This document shows, piece by piece, positions 54,199 through 62,330 of a stretch of DNA of 64,000 nt. Both the position numbers and the translations under genes were made by a program. The DNA lies in NCBI RefSeq assembly GCF_003610995.1, contig NZ_CP032543.1, positions 2,542,001-2,606,000 of the forward strand, in the 5' to 3' direction. Within the stretch, counting starts at the first letter, position 1; every line of letters begins with the position of its first letter. Below the pieces are notes generated by a model, which ran no database searches, was not told the DNA's origin, and saw nothing but the letters and a program-made list of their open reading frames with translations. The stretch comes from Streptomyces griseus subsp. griseus. GTDB taxonomy: Bacteria; Actinomycetota; Actinomycetes; Streptomycetales; Streptomycetaceae.

Positions 54199-55503
54199 TC
54201 AGCCCGCGTCGGTGAAGGCCGCGTCCATCTTCTCCGCCGCGTCGTCCGAGGCCTGCGCCACGTCCTTACGGCCGGAGACGATCTCCTGGAACATCGTCGG
54301 CAGGACCAGCGAGGCGTCGATCTGGCCCCAGGCGGGCGAGGCGGGGACGAACTTGGCGCCGGCGCCGAGGGTCTGGACGAACGGGGCGACGAAGGGCTGC
54401 TTCTTGGCGGCGTTGTCCAGGACGTCGGTGTAGGTGGGCAGGAAGCCCATCGCGTCGAACATCTCGGCCTGGGTCTTCTTGCCGGTGAGCGACTTCATCA
54501 GGTCGACGGCGAGGGTGCGGTGCGAGCTGCTCTTGAGCACGCCGATGTTGTTGCCGCCCGCGAAGGCGGGGGCGATGGAGTTCGGGGCGATGCCGGGCAG
54601 CGGGACGACGGCGTACTTGCCCTTGACCGAGCCCGCCTCGACGGCCGTGTGGCTGAAGTCGCCGCCGATGGCCATGGCGGCCTTGCCGGAGGCGAAGGCG
54701 GTGACGGTGGCGTTGCCGCCCATGGAGGCGCACTTGGCGGCCGGACAGTTGTCGTCGCCGAAGAGGGAGGTGTAGGCCTCGATGCCCTTGCGGGCCTTCT
54801 CGCTGTTGATGGCCGACTTGTACGTACCGCCGCTCTCGCCCGCGATCTCGCCGCCGTGCGACCAGATGAAGGGCATCGCGCCGTAGGTGTAGGCGCCGCC
54901 GACCGCGAGGCCGTAGAGGTCGGGCTTCGCCTTGTGGATCTTCTTCGCGGTGGCGATCAGCTCGGCCTGGGACTTGGGGGGCTCGATGCCGAGGTCCTTG
55001 AAGACGTCGGTGCGGTAGTAGAGGGCGCGGACACCGACGAAGAAGGGGGCGCCGTAGACCTTGTCGCCGACGGTGACGGACTGCTTGGCGATCGGGTCGG
55101 TGTCCTTGGCCTCCTCCCAGGCGCCGAACTCCTCGGTGACGTCCGCGAGTCCGCCGTCCTTGACGTATCCGGCGGTGTCGCTGTTGCCGTACTCGATGAG
55201 GTCGGGGGCGCTCTTGGGGTCGTTGAAGGCGGCCTTGATGCGTTGGGCGCGGGTGTCGACGGGTATGTACTCGACCTCGACCTTCGCGCCTTCGTGGCTC
55301 TTCTCGAACGCGGCGACGGCGTCGTCGACGACCTTCTCCTTGGGCTTGTTGCCGACCTCCTGGAAGAGCCAGACACGGAGAGTCCCGCTCTTGTCGTCAC
55401 CCTTCGCACTGGTGTCGGAGGTCTGCGGCGCGCAGGCGGTGGCGGTGAGGCCCGCCAGCACAAGCGCCGCAACCGGGGCGGCAATTCGGGCAGAAAGCTT
55501 CAT
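54199..55503 (-). CDS. Sugar ABC transporter substrate-binding lipoprotein
   Basis: A 434-residue CUT1 binding lipoprotein with lipobox TATAC (Cys24). The ATG at 55503 follows AGGGG; a longer frame to 55695 lacks support. The mature protein has FEKSHEGAKVEVEYIP and ARQRIKAAFNDPKSAPDLIEYG-type segments of the maltose-binding fold, and the GGxxxxxxS hinge motifs. A DasR-type site 97 bases upstream, and the hexosaminidase in the same operon, point to chitobiose or another GlcNAc oligomer as ligand. It differs from dasA and ngcE in context. Confidence 0.9.
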   Translation of the reverse strand: MKLSARIAAPVAALVLAGLTATACAPQTSDTSAKGDDKSGTLRVWLFQEVGNKPKEKVVDDAVAAFEKSHEGAKVEVEYIPVDTRAQRIKAAFNDPKSAPDLIEYGNSDTAGYVKDGGLADVTEEFGAWEEAKDTDPIAKQSVTVGDKVYGAPFFVGVRALYYRTDVFKDLGIEPPKSQAELIATAKKIHKAKPDLYGLAVGGAYTYGAMPFIWSHGGEIAGESGGTYKSAINSEKARKGIEAYTSLFGDDNCPAAKCASMGGNATVTAFASGKAAMAIGGDFSHTAVEAGSVKGKYAVVPLPGIAPNSIAPAFAGGNNIGVLKSSSHRTLAVDLMKSLTGKKTQAEMFDAMGFLPTYTDVLDNAAKKQPFVAPFVQTLGAGAKFVPASPAWGQIDASLVLPTMFQEIVSGRKDVAQASDDAAEKMDAAFTDAG

Positions 55504-55527
55504 CCGGGAACCCCTACCGGTCATGCG

Positions 55528-55542
55528 TTGCATCATGTGCAA
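55528..55542. promoter_or_regulatory. TTGCA-N5-TGCAA inverted repeat before the binding-protein gene
   Basis: A short palindrome (TTGCATCATGTGCAA) 25 bases before the lipoprotein start codon, suitable for a LacI/ROK-type repressor or as a 5' UTR hairpin. Confidence 0.4.
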
Positions 55543-55599
55543 CGTGCGTTTCGTTCTGCACAACTGGCAGGAGAGTAAGTCCGGTTCCGGCGCCCGACA

Positions 55600-55615
55600 A
55601 GTGGTCTCCACCACT
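55600..55615. promoter_or_regulatory. DasR-type operator (dre) upstream of the sugar ABC operon
   Basis: AGTGGTCTCCACCACT has the perfect arms AGTGGT/ACCACT of dre. It lies 97 bases before the binding-protein start and links this operon to the GlcNAc regulon. Confidence 0.83.
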
Positions 55616-55683
55616 CTGTGACCAGCCGACGCAGCCCGTGCAACGCGAGCGTTCGGGCACTCTCCGTGACCGGGAACGCAAAA

Positions 55684-55722
55684 GGCCCCCGACACGCGCG
55701 TCGACCGCGCGTGCCGGGGGCC
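55684..55722. terminator. Terminator after DUF3039 gene
   Basis: A 17-bp stem with one mismatch (GGCCCCCGACACGCGCG) after the DUF3039 stop on the minus strand. Confidence 0.8.
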
Positions 55723-55746
55723 GTGGACCCGAGTGGGACCCGGGCC

Positions 55747-56046
55747 CTACTTCTTGCCCTTGTCCTTGCCGCCCTTGCCCTTGTCCTTGTCGCCGCCGGC
55801 GCCCATGGACTCGTAGATCTCCTTGCACATGGGACAGACCGGGTACTTCTTGGGGTCACGCCCCGGCACCCAGACCTTGCCGCACAGCGCCACCACGGGA
55901 GTGCCCTCCAGGGCGCTCGCCATGATCTTGTCCTTCTGGACGTAATGGGCGTAGCGCTCGTGGTCGCCGTCGCCCCTCGACACCTGCGGCGTCGGCTCTA
56001 CGAGGGTCCCCGTACCTGCCCCGCGATCGGGCTCAAGAGTGCTCAT
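55747..56046 (-). CDS. DUF3039 family protein
   Basis: A 99-residue protein of actinobacterial DUF3039. A conserved core HYVQKDKIMASALEGTPVVA is followed by a probable zinc-binding set, Cys in LCGKVW and the pair CPMC, and then by a Lys/Gly/Asp low-complexity tail (GGDKDKGKGGKDKGKK). Small zinc-ribbon proteins of this sort often touch RNA or ribosomes; the role of the family is unknown to me. ATG at 56046. It lies 30 bases from yqgE on the same strand. Confidence 0.85.
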   Translation of the reverse strand: MSTLEPDRGAGTGTLVEPTPQVSRGDGDHERYAHYVQKDKIMASALEGTPVVALCGKVWVPGRDPKKYPVCPMCKEIYESMGAGGDKDKGKGGKDKGKK

Positions 56047-56076
56047 AACCGCCAAGGGTACTGAAAGAAGGGGCCT

Positions 56077-56637
56077 TCAGTTGAGCGAAGGGTCGTCCGG
56101 ATACGTGGCGATCATCGCCAGCTCGCTGCGCTGGCGGCGGAGCACCGCGCGCCAGAGGTTCTCCGGGCGCGGGGAGGAGACGTCACCGGGCTCCGACTCG
56201 ACCACGTACCAGGCGCCCTCGGTCAGCTCGCCCTCCAGCTGACCGGGCCCCCACCCGGCGTACCCGGCGAAGATCCGCAGCGATCCGAGCGCCGGTCCGA
56301 GCAGCTCCGGCGGGGTCTCCAGGTCGACCAGGCCGATCGCCCCGTGCACCCGCCGCCAGCCGAGCGGGCCCTCGTCGCCGGGGATCACCGCGACGCCGAG
56401 CGCGGAGTCGAGGGAGACGGGGCCGCCCTGGAAGACGACGTCCGGCTCGCCGGTCAGCCCGGCCCAGGAGCCGAGGATGTCACCGACGCCGACCGGGGTC
56501 GGGCGGTTGAGCACCACACCGAGGGACCCCTCCTCGTCGTGGTCGAGGAGGAGCACCACCGCGCGGTCGAAATTCGGGTCCGCGAGGGCGGGTGTGGCCA
56601 CGAGCAGTCGCCCTGTGAGCGAGGACACCTCCGTCAT
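56077..56637 (-). CDS. yqgE: YqgE/AlgH family protein
   Basis: A 186-residue YqgE/AlgH (DUF179) protein. The family signature is LTGRLLVATPALADPNFDRAV at the N-terminus, then LLLDHDEEGSLGVVLNRPT and FAGYAGWGPGQLEGEL. Its biochemical role is unsettled, though it is linked to alginate regulation in Pseudomonas. It is divergent from murA with a 286-base gap, and is followed by DUF3039. ATG at 56637. Confidence 0.92.
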   Translation of the reverse strand: MTEVSSLTGRLLVATPALADPNFDRAVVLLLDHDEEGSLGVVLNRPTPVGVGDILGSWAGLTGEPDVVFQGGPVSLDSALGVAVIPGDEGPLGWRRVHGAIGLVDLETPPELLGPALGSLRIFAGYAGWGPGQLEGELTEGAWYVVESEPGDVSSPRPENLWRAVLRRQRSELAMIATYPDDPSLN

Positions 56638-56838
56638 GGCAGAGATGATCCCGCATCTTCGCCCTCCGCGGGGGCCCCGTGACCGTGACGACCACCTCAG
56701 GAGAGCGAGCGCAGCTCAGGGCGCACGGAGGCACGGGGAGCGCACCACGAGGGCGGGATCCGGGGGCCATCCGGACGGTGACCCTCCGCAAGATCGGGTG
56801 CGCGGAGGGTGTTGTGGCGGATTCATGACGTTCGTACA

Positions 56839-56864
56839 CCCCCCTTCGCCTTACGGAAGGGGGG
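56839..56864 (+). promoter_or_regulatory. Hairpin in the murA upstream region
   Basis: CCCCCCTTC/GAAGGGGGG, a 9-bp stem with an 8-base loop, 60 bases before the murA ATG. It is not a terminator for a neighbouring gene, since yqgE runs away from it. Confidence 0.5.
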
Positions 56865-56923
56865 TAGGAGGCCATTACCCTTTTCGTTGGCCCCCTGCCC
56901 GACCACTCCGGAACGCGAGATAC

Positions 56924-58264
56924 ATGACCGGCACAGACGATGTCCTGCTTGTCCACGGCGGCACCCCGCTGGAGGGCGAGATCCGCGTCCGAGGCGCCAA
57001 GAACCTGGTGCCGAAGGCAATGGTCGCCGCGCTGCTCGGCAGCGGGCCCAGCCGCCTCCGCAACGTTCCCGACATCCGTGACGTACGGGTGGTCCGGGGG
57101 CTCCTCCAGCTGCACGGCGTCACCGTCCGCCCCGGCGACGAGCCGGGCGAACTGATCCTCGACCCCTCGCACGTCGAGTCCGCGAACGTCGCCGACATCG
57201 ATGCCCACGCGGGTTCGTCGCGCATCCCGATCCTCTTCTGCGGCCCGCTGCTGCACCGCCTCGGCCACGCCTTCATCCCGGGCCTGGGCGGCTGCGACAT
57301 CGGCGGCCGGCCGATCGACTTCCACTTCGAGGTGCTCCGCCAGTTCGGCGCGACCATCGAGAAGCGGGCGGACGGCCAGTACCTGGAGGCCCCGCAGCGG
57401 CTGCGCGGCACCAAGATCCGGCTGCCGTACCCCTCGGTGGGCTCCACCGAGCAGGTGCTGCTCACCGCCGTCCTCGCCGAGGGCGTCACCGAGCTGTCCA
57501 ACGCGGCCGTCGAGCCGGAGATCGAGGACCTCATCTGCGTACTGCAGAAGATGGGCGCGATCATCTCCCTGGACACCGACCGGACCATCCGGATCACCGG
57601 TGTCGACAAGCTCGACGGGTACACCCACCGGGCGATCCCGGACCGGCTTGAGGCGGCCTCCTGGGCGTCGGCGGCGCTGGCGACCGAGGGCAACATCTAC
57701 GTACGCGGCGCCCAGCAGCGTTCGATGATGACCTTCCTCAACACCTTCCGCCGGGTCGGCGGCGCCTTCGAGATCGACGACGAGGGCATCCGCTTCTGGC
57801 ACCCGGGCGGCGCGCTCAACGCCATCGCGCTGGAGACGGACGTCCACCCCGGCTTCCAGACCGACTGGCAGCAGCCCCTGGTGGTGGCGCTGACGCAGGC
57901 CGCGGGGCTCTCCATCGTCCACGAGACGGTGTACGAGTCGCGGCTCGGCTTCACCTCCGCGCTCAACCAGATGGGTGCGCACATCCAGCTCTACCGGGAG
58001 TGCCTGGGCGGTTCGGACTGCCGCTTCGGCCAGCGCAACTTCCTGCACTCGGCGGTCGTCTCGGGACCGACGAAGCTCCAGGGCGCCGATCTGGTCATCC
58101 CCGACCTGCGCGGCGGCTTCTCGTACCTGATCGCGGCGCTGGCGGCCCAGGGGACCTCCCGGGTGCACGGCATCGACCTGATCAACCGCGGTTACGAGAA
58201 CTTCATGGAGAAGCTGGAGAAGCTCGGCGCCAAGGTGGAGCTGCCGGGCGGCTCCCTGGTCTGA
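56924..58264 (+). CDS. murA: UDP-N-acetylglucosamine 1-carboxyvinyltransferase
   Basis: A 446-residue enzyme of the first committed step of peptidoglycan synthesis, joining PEP to UDP-GlcNAc. The conserved substrate residues Lys26-Asn27 are in RGAKNLVPKAM, and the PEP-binding Cys124, target of fosfomycin, is in GLGGCDIGGRP. The Arg and Asp of DLRGGFSYLIAAL near the C-terminus are also in place. It is slightly longer than E. coli MurA (419), mostly at the ends. The ATG at 56924 has a weak GCGAGA ribosome-binding site. It links GlcNAc supply to cell wall synthesis. I recall murA-hup-malic enzyme order from S. coelicolor. Confidence 0.96.
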   Translation: MTGTDDVLLVHGGTPLEGEIRVRGAKNLVPKAMVAALLGSGPSRLRNVPDIRDVRVVRGLLQLHGVTVRPGDEPGELILDPSHVESANVADIDAHAGSSRIPILFCGPLLHRLGHAFIPGLGGCDIGGRPIDFHFEVLRQFGATIEKRADGQYLEAPQRLRGTKIRLPYPSVGSTEQVLLTAVLAEGVTELSNAAVEPEIEDLICVLQKMGAIISLDTDRTIRITGVDKLDGYTHRAIPDRLEAASWASAALATEGNIYVRGAQQRSMMTFLNTFRRVGGAFEIDDEGIRFWHPGGALNAIALETDVHPGFQTDWQQPLVVALTQAAGLSIVHETVYESRLGFTSALNQMGAHIQLYRECLGGSDCRFGQRNFLHSAVVSGPTKLQGADLVIPDLRGGFSYLIAALAAQGTSRVHGIDLINRGYENFMEKLEKLGAKVELPGGSLV

Positions 58265-58298
58265 CCGCACAGTGCTGCCGCACACAGCACTGCGCGAA

Positions 58299-58335
58299 CC
58301 GGTGCCCCGGCCCCTCACCGGGGCCGGGGCACCGG
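58299..58335. terminator. Bidirectional terminator, murA / AraC gene
   Basis: A 16-bp stem (CCGGTGCCCCGGCCCC and complement) with loop TCACC. The stop codon of the convergent AraC gene lies in the loop. Confidence 0.85.
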
Positions 58336-59145
58336 GCTTTCCCGGGAACGCGCGAACCGGCCCGGCGTGGTCCCCGCGATCCGCTTGAAGTGCCGCGTGA
58401 GATGGGACTGGTCGTGGAAGCCCACGACGGCCGCCGCCTCACCGGGCGGCACCCCGTCCAGCAGCAGCCGGCGGGCCCGGTCGACCCGGCGGGACGTCAG
58501 GTACTGGTGCGGGGCGATCGCGTACGCCGCGCTGAACGCCCGCACGAGATGGGTCGGGTGCGCGTGGACCAGCCGGGCCGCCTCCGCCAGGGTGATGCCC
58601 TCGCCCAGCCGCTCGTCCAGCAGCTCACGCAGGTCCCGGGCGACGCCGGGGCCGGGCGGCGGGCTCTCCGGGCCCCGTGCGGGGCCCAGGTGGCCTCTCA
58701 GCCGCTCCGCGATGAACGCCAGGCGGCTCTCCGCCTCGAAGGCGTCGCCCGGGTCGGCCAGGGCCGTGTGGAGCCGGGCGACGCGGGTGCGCAGGAGCGG
58801 GTCGGCGAGGTCGGGGGTGTCCACCGCGAGCCCGATGTAGCGCGCGTCCAGCTGCGACATGTCCAGGTAGAGCACCCGTTTGCGGAAGCCCTCGGAGGTC
58901 GCGGGCGAACCGTTGTGCGGGACCTGCGGCGGCAGCAGGCTCACCGTGCCGCCCGGCGTACCGCGCTCATGGCGGTCCAGGTCGTAGCGGACGGCCCCGT
59001 CGTCGACGATCAGGAGGGTCCAGGCCTCGTGGACGTGCATGGGGTAGGCGTGCTCGGTGAAGCGGGCGTGGAAGACCTCCACGACGCCCGGGACCTCCGG
59101 ACGCCAGGCCGAGATCTCCTGCCGCGCCTGCTGCCTCGGCGTCAC
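58315..59145 (-). CDS. AraC-family regulator with AraC-type N-terminal cupin
   Basis: A 276-residue regulator. The N-terminal cupin-like part (FHARFTEHAYPMHVHEAW, and GGTVSLLPPQVPHNG) probably binds a small molecule. The C-terminal double helix-turn-helix is ITLAEAARLVHAHPTHLVRAFS and FHDQSHLTRHFKRIAGTTPGRF. The GTG at 59145 has no ribosome-binding site but a -10 hexamer TACGTT ends six bases before it, so the transcript is probably leaderless. It is divergent from a DUF2000 gene, the natural target. Confidence 0.9.
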   Translation of the reverse strand: MTPRQQARQEISAWRPEVPGVVEVFHARFTEHAYPMHVHEAWTLLIVDDGAVRYDLDRHERGTPGGTVSLLPPQVPHNGSPATSEGFRKRVLYLDMSQLDARYIGLAVDTPDLADPLLRTRVARLHTALADPGDAFEAESRLAFIAERLRGHLGPARGPESPPPGPGVARDLRELLDERLGEGITLAEAARLVHAHPTHLVRAFSAAYAIAPHQYLTSRRVDRARRLLLDGVPPGEAAAVVGFHDQSHLTRHFKRIAGTTPGRFARSRESPVPRPR

Positions 59146-59227
59146 GCCAAGAACGTACAAGAAACGGCCGGGGGCCGACGGCCAGTCTCGGACCATGAGA
59201 AACACGCACGAGACGGCGGACGGAACC

Positions 59228-59659
59228 ATGACCACCGGCGAGGCACCCGTCCGCTTCGACACGAAGATCGCGGTGCTGCTCCGCGACGACCTGGAGAGCT
59301 GGCAGCGCCTGAACGTGACCGCCTTCCTGGTCAGCGGTCTGGGGACGGCGGCGCCCGAGGTGATCGGCGAACCCTACGAGGACGCCGATGCCACCGCCTA
59401 CCTGCCGATGCTCCGGCAGCCGGTGCTGGTCTTCGAGGGGGCGGCGGAGACGCTGACCGCCGCGCACGCCAAGGCGCTCTCCCGGTCCCTGACGGTGGCC
59501 GTGTTCACCTCGGACCTGTTCGGTACGGGGAACGACCGGGACAACCGGGCGGCGGTGCGGGCGGTGGGGCGGGACGCGCTGGACCTGGTGGGGCTGGCCG
59601 TGTACGGGCCCCGCAACGCCGTGGACAAGGTCCTCAAGGGCGCGCGGATGCATCCCTGA
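59228..59659 (+). CDS. DUF2000 family protein
   Basis: A 143-residue protein of the DUF2000 family, seen by FDTKIAVLLRDDLESWQRLN, LPMLRQPVLVF and KALSRSLTVAVFT. These small alpha/beta proteins resemble peptidyl-tRNA hydrolase 2 folds; activity is not established. The ATG at 59228 follows GGCGGACGGA; ATG 59195 lacks a ribosome-binding site. Divergence from the AraC regulator suggests it is controlled by it. Confidence 0.85.
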   Translation: MTTGEAPVRFDTKIAVLLRDDLESWQRLNVTAFLVSGLGTAAPEVIGEPYEDADATAYLPMLRQPVLVFEGAAETLTAAHAKALSRSLTVAVFTSDLFGTGNDRDNRAAVRAVGRDALDLVGLAVYGPRNAVDKVLKGARMHP

Positions 59660-59721
59660 CCCCGGGCGGCCCCGTCGGCGTACGAAGGGCTGAGCGGGGC
59701 GCATGTGCCCCTGGCATGCGC

Positions 59722-59757
59722 GAGGGCGGCCACCCCTGGTCGGGGGTGGCCGCCCTC
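59722..59757. terminator. Terminator after hup and the DUF2000 gene
   Basis: A perfect 15-bp stem (GAGGGCGGCCACCCC and complement) with loop TGGTCG, followed by CATT on the plus strand. Confidence 0.9.
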
Positions 59758-59774
59758 ATTGCTGCGCCTTGGGG

Positions 59775-60056
59775 TTACTTGCCCTTGGCGGCTTCCTTGA
59801 GCTTCGAGCCCGCGGAGACCTTCACGCTGTAGCCGGCGGGGATGTTGATCGGGTCGCCGGTCTGCGGGTTGCGAGCGGTGCGAGCGGCACGGTGGGTGCG
59901 CTCGAAGGTCAGGAAGCCGGGGATGGTGACCTTCTCGTCGCCCTTGGCGACGATCTCACCGACGGTCTCGGCGAGCGCGGCCAGCACGGCGTCGGCGTCC
60001 TTGCGAGTCACCTCGGCGCGGTCGGCCAGGGCGGCCACCAGCTCACTGCGGTTCAT
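59775..60056 (-). CDS. hupA: HU-family nucleoid protein (HupA type)
   Basis: A 93-residue HU protein without the Lys-rich tail of HupS, so it is the vegetative HupA type. MNRSELVAALADRAEVTRKD starts it, the beta-arm residues are FERTHRAARTARNPQTGDPI, and AGYSVKVSAGSKLKEAAKGK ends it. The conserved Pro (NPQTG) intercalates into DNA. It stands alone between a strong terminator and a 386-base upstream region with a notable palindrome (60140-60157). HU proteins bend and compact the chromosome. Confidence 0.96.
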   Translation of the reverse strand: MNRSELVAALADRAEVTRKDADAVLAALAETVGEIVAKGDEKVTIPGFLTFERTHRAARTARNPQTGDPINIPAGYSVKVSAGSKLKEAAKGK

Positions 60057-60442
60057 GTTGTTACTCCCGTGTTCTTCTTGCCTGTGAGGCGTGAGATCGA
60101 AGCCGATGCTGCCAGGGCCCTCTGACAGTCCCCGGACCCGGGTCTGATGTCAGACCCTCGCGCCCGATTACGCATCCTGCCCCCACCTGCGGCGGGAAAG
60201 CCAATCCGGAACCCTTCAGGGTCAACGAAAGGCGCCACTGTCTGCTCGTGGTGACGTTCCGTCGGCTTCCCTTAGCGGTCCGCAGCGGATGCCGGGCCCT
60301 ACGGGGCCCACTGCCCGCCCACCCTAAAGGGGCGTTTGGGGCGCCGCGACCCGCGACGCGCCGTACGGCACGGGCGGGTGCGGCCCGAGGTGCTCCGCGG
60401 GTACCCCTTGAGGGCCCCGCGAAACAGGGGTGGACGGCCGGG
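60057..60442. other. Intergenic region upstream of hupA
   Basis: This 386-base gap carries the hupA promoter region and the palindrome at 60140-60157. TTGGCT and CAGGAT on the minus strand (plus about 60164-60206) are a possible sigma-70 pair. The rest up to 60442 follows the convergent-free end of the malic enzyme gene; no coding signal is seen. Confidence 0.5.
60140..60157. promoter_or_regulatory. 18-base palindrome upstream of hupA
   Basis: GGGTCTGA-TG-TCAGACCC, arms of 8 bases, 84 bases before the hupA start. It may be an operator or a stable 5' UTR hairpin. Confidence 0.55.
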
Positions 60443-61879
60443 TCAGACGGACGCGGCGGGCGCCGCTCCGGTGCCGGAGGCGGCCTTGGCGGCCGCGCGG
60501 ACGGCTCCGGCGACCGCGCCGGCGACCTTGTCGTTGAAGACCGAGGGGATGATGTAGTTCGCGTTGACCTCGTCCTCGGCGACCACGTCGGCGAGGGCTC
60601 CGGCGGCGGCGAGCATCATCTCCGTGTTGACGGTGCGGGACTGAGCGTCCAGCAGACCGCGGAAGACACCCGGGAAGACCAGCACGTTGTTGATCTGGTT
60701 GGGGAAGTCGGAGCGTCCGGTGGCGACGACGGCGGCCGTCTCACGGGCGATCGTCGGGTCGACCTCGGGGTCCGGGTTCGCGAGCGCGAACACGATCGCG
60801 CCGTCCGCCATCGCCGCGACGTCGTCGCCGTTCAGGACGTTCGGGGCGGAGACGCCGATGAAGACGTCGGCGCCGACGACGGCCTCCTTGAGGGTGCCGG
60901 TGACGCCCTCGGGGTTGGTGTTGTCGGCGATCCAGCACAGCGGCGAGTCGGGGTCGGCGGCGACCAGGTCCTCGCGGCCGCTGTGCACCACGCCGTGGAT
61001 GTCGGCGACGACGGCGTGCTTGACACCGGCGGCGATCAGGAGCTTCAGGATGGCCGTACCGGCGGCTCCGGCACCGGACATGACGACCCGTACGTCACCG
61101 ATGTTCTTGCCCACCACGCGCAGGGCGTTGGTCAGCGAGGCCAGGACGACGATGGCGGTGCCGTGCTGGTCGTCGTGGAAGACGGGGATGTCCAGGGCCT
61201 CGCGCAGCCGGGCCTCGATCTCGAAGCAGCGGGGGGCGGAGATGTCCTCCAGGTTGATGCCCGCGAAGCCGGGGGCGATCGCCTTGACGATCGCGACGAT
61301 CTCATCGGTGTTCTGGGTGTCCAGGCAGATCGGCCAGGCGTCGATGCCGGCGAAGCGCTTGAAGAGGGCCGCCTTGCCCTCCATGACCGGCAGCGCGGCC
61401 ATCGGGCCGATGTTGCCGAGGCCGAGCACGGCGGAGCCGTCCGTCACGACTGCGACGGAGTTGCGCTTGATGGTGAGGCGGCGCGCGTCCTCGGGGTTCT
61501 CGGCGATCGCCATGCAGACCCGGGCGACGCCGGGGGTGTAGATCATCGAGAGGTCGTCACGGTTGCGGATGGGGTGCTTGGACGCCATCTCGATCTTGCC
61601 GCCGAGGTGCATGAGGAACGTACGGTCGGAGACCTTGCCCAGCACGACGCCCTCGACATCGCGCAGACCTTCGACGATCTCGTCCGCGTGCGAGGTGGAG
61701 GAGGCCGCGATCGTGACATCGATCCGCAGCTTCTCGTGGCCGGAGGCTGTCACGTCGAGGCCGGTGACCGAACCCCCCGACGACTCCACGGCCGTGGTGA
61801 GCTGGGAGACCGCGGTGCCGCTGGCGGGCACCTCCAGCCTGACCGTCATCGAGTACGAGACGCTGGGCGCCGTTGCCAT
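60443..61879 (-). CDS. Malic enzyme (NAD(P)-dependent), with N-terminal ACT domain
   Basis: A 478-residue malate oxidoreductase converting malate to pyruvate and CO2. An ACT-like regulatory domain ([20 protein letters not shown]) precedes the malic enzyme core: YTPGVARVC, the catalytic Lys region [16 protein letters not shown], metal-site [14 protein letters not shown] and FHDDQHGTA, and the NAD(P) dinucleotide fold [14 protein letters not shown]. The ATG at 61879 is chosen for its AAGGA ribosome-binding site; ATG 61909 is the alternative. ACT regulation suggests allosteric control by an amino acid or similar effector. I recall this gene directly downstream of hup in S. coelicolor. Confidence 0.93.
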   Translation of the reverse strand: MATAPSVSYSMTVRLEVPASGTAVSQLTTAVESSGGSVTGLDVTASGHEKLRIDVTIAASSTSHADEIVEGLRDVEGVVLGKVSDRTFLMHLGGKIEMASKHPIRNRDDLSMIYTPGVARVCMAIAENPEDARRLTIKRNSVAVVTDGSAVLGLGNIGPMAALPVMEGKAALFKRFAGIDAWPICLDTQNTDEIVAIVKAIAPGFAGINLEDISAPRCFEIEARLREALDIPVFHDDQHGTAIVVLASLTNALRVVGKNIGDVRVVMSGAGAAGTAILKLLIAAGVKHAVVADIHGVVHSGREDLVAADPDSPLCWIADNTNPEGVTGTLKEAVVGADVFIGVSAPNVLNGDDVAAMADGAIVFALANPDPEVDPTIARETAAVVATGRSDFPNQINNVLVFPGVFRGLLDAQSRTVNTEMMLAAAGALADVVAEDEVNANYIIPSVFNDKVAGAVAGAVRAAAKAASGTGAAPAASV

Positions 61880-61960
61880 GGCCGTGTCCTTCGCTTTCCT
61901 GAGCTTCATTGCCGCGCATCCGGAACCCTCGTTCCGGTCACGCTCCCCGATCGTCGCACC

Positions 61961-61979
61961 TACCGGCTGGTAGCCGGTA
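61961..61979. promoter_or_regulatory. Inverted repeat upstream of malic enzyme
   Basis: TACCGGC/GCCGGTA around TGGTA, 82 bases before the start at 61879; possible operator. Confidence 0.4.
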
Positions 61980-62064
61980 ATGAGTGCCGCCTTTCGGAAA
62001 GTATTTTCCACCATACGAGAAGTCACCCGTTCGGCGGAACCCCCAACAGGCCCCACGAACGAAA

Positions 62065-62100
62065 ACAGACCCGCGCCACCATCAGGTGACGCGGGTCTGT
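62065..62100. terminator. Terminator downstream of the HelD-like gene
   Basis: An 11-bp stem (ACAGACCCGCG and complement) with CACC/GGTG at the tip, followed by CTTCTTC; on the minus strand it follows the helicase by 230 bases. Confidence 0.75.
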
Positions 62101-62330
62101 CTTCTTCACTTAAGTGGCACCGACCCGCCATGCTCGCCTCGCGGCAAGTGGTCGCTCGAAGCGACGAAGGTTGGGCCCGGGGGCTTGGATCGAGCCGGTG
62201 CCAGTACCACGGTAACAAAGACCCCGGAGAAGTGATTCCCGTGCGACAGGTTGACTCGCGCGCCGCGAATCCCCGGCGGGTCCGGGTCACTCCCGCGGCG
62301 GGCCCGGGGCGCTCCCCCGGCAGGTCCGGA

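Larger units (their letters stand above)
61880..62330. other. Intergenic region, helicase 3' end to malic enzyme
   Basis: This 451-base gap is A/T-richer between 61980 and 62110. It holds TACCGGC-TGGTA-GCCGGTA (61961-61979), GGAAAGTATTTTCC near 61998, and the terminator at 62065-62100. No gene is visible. Confidence 0.5.
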
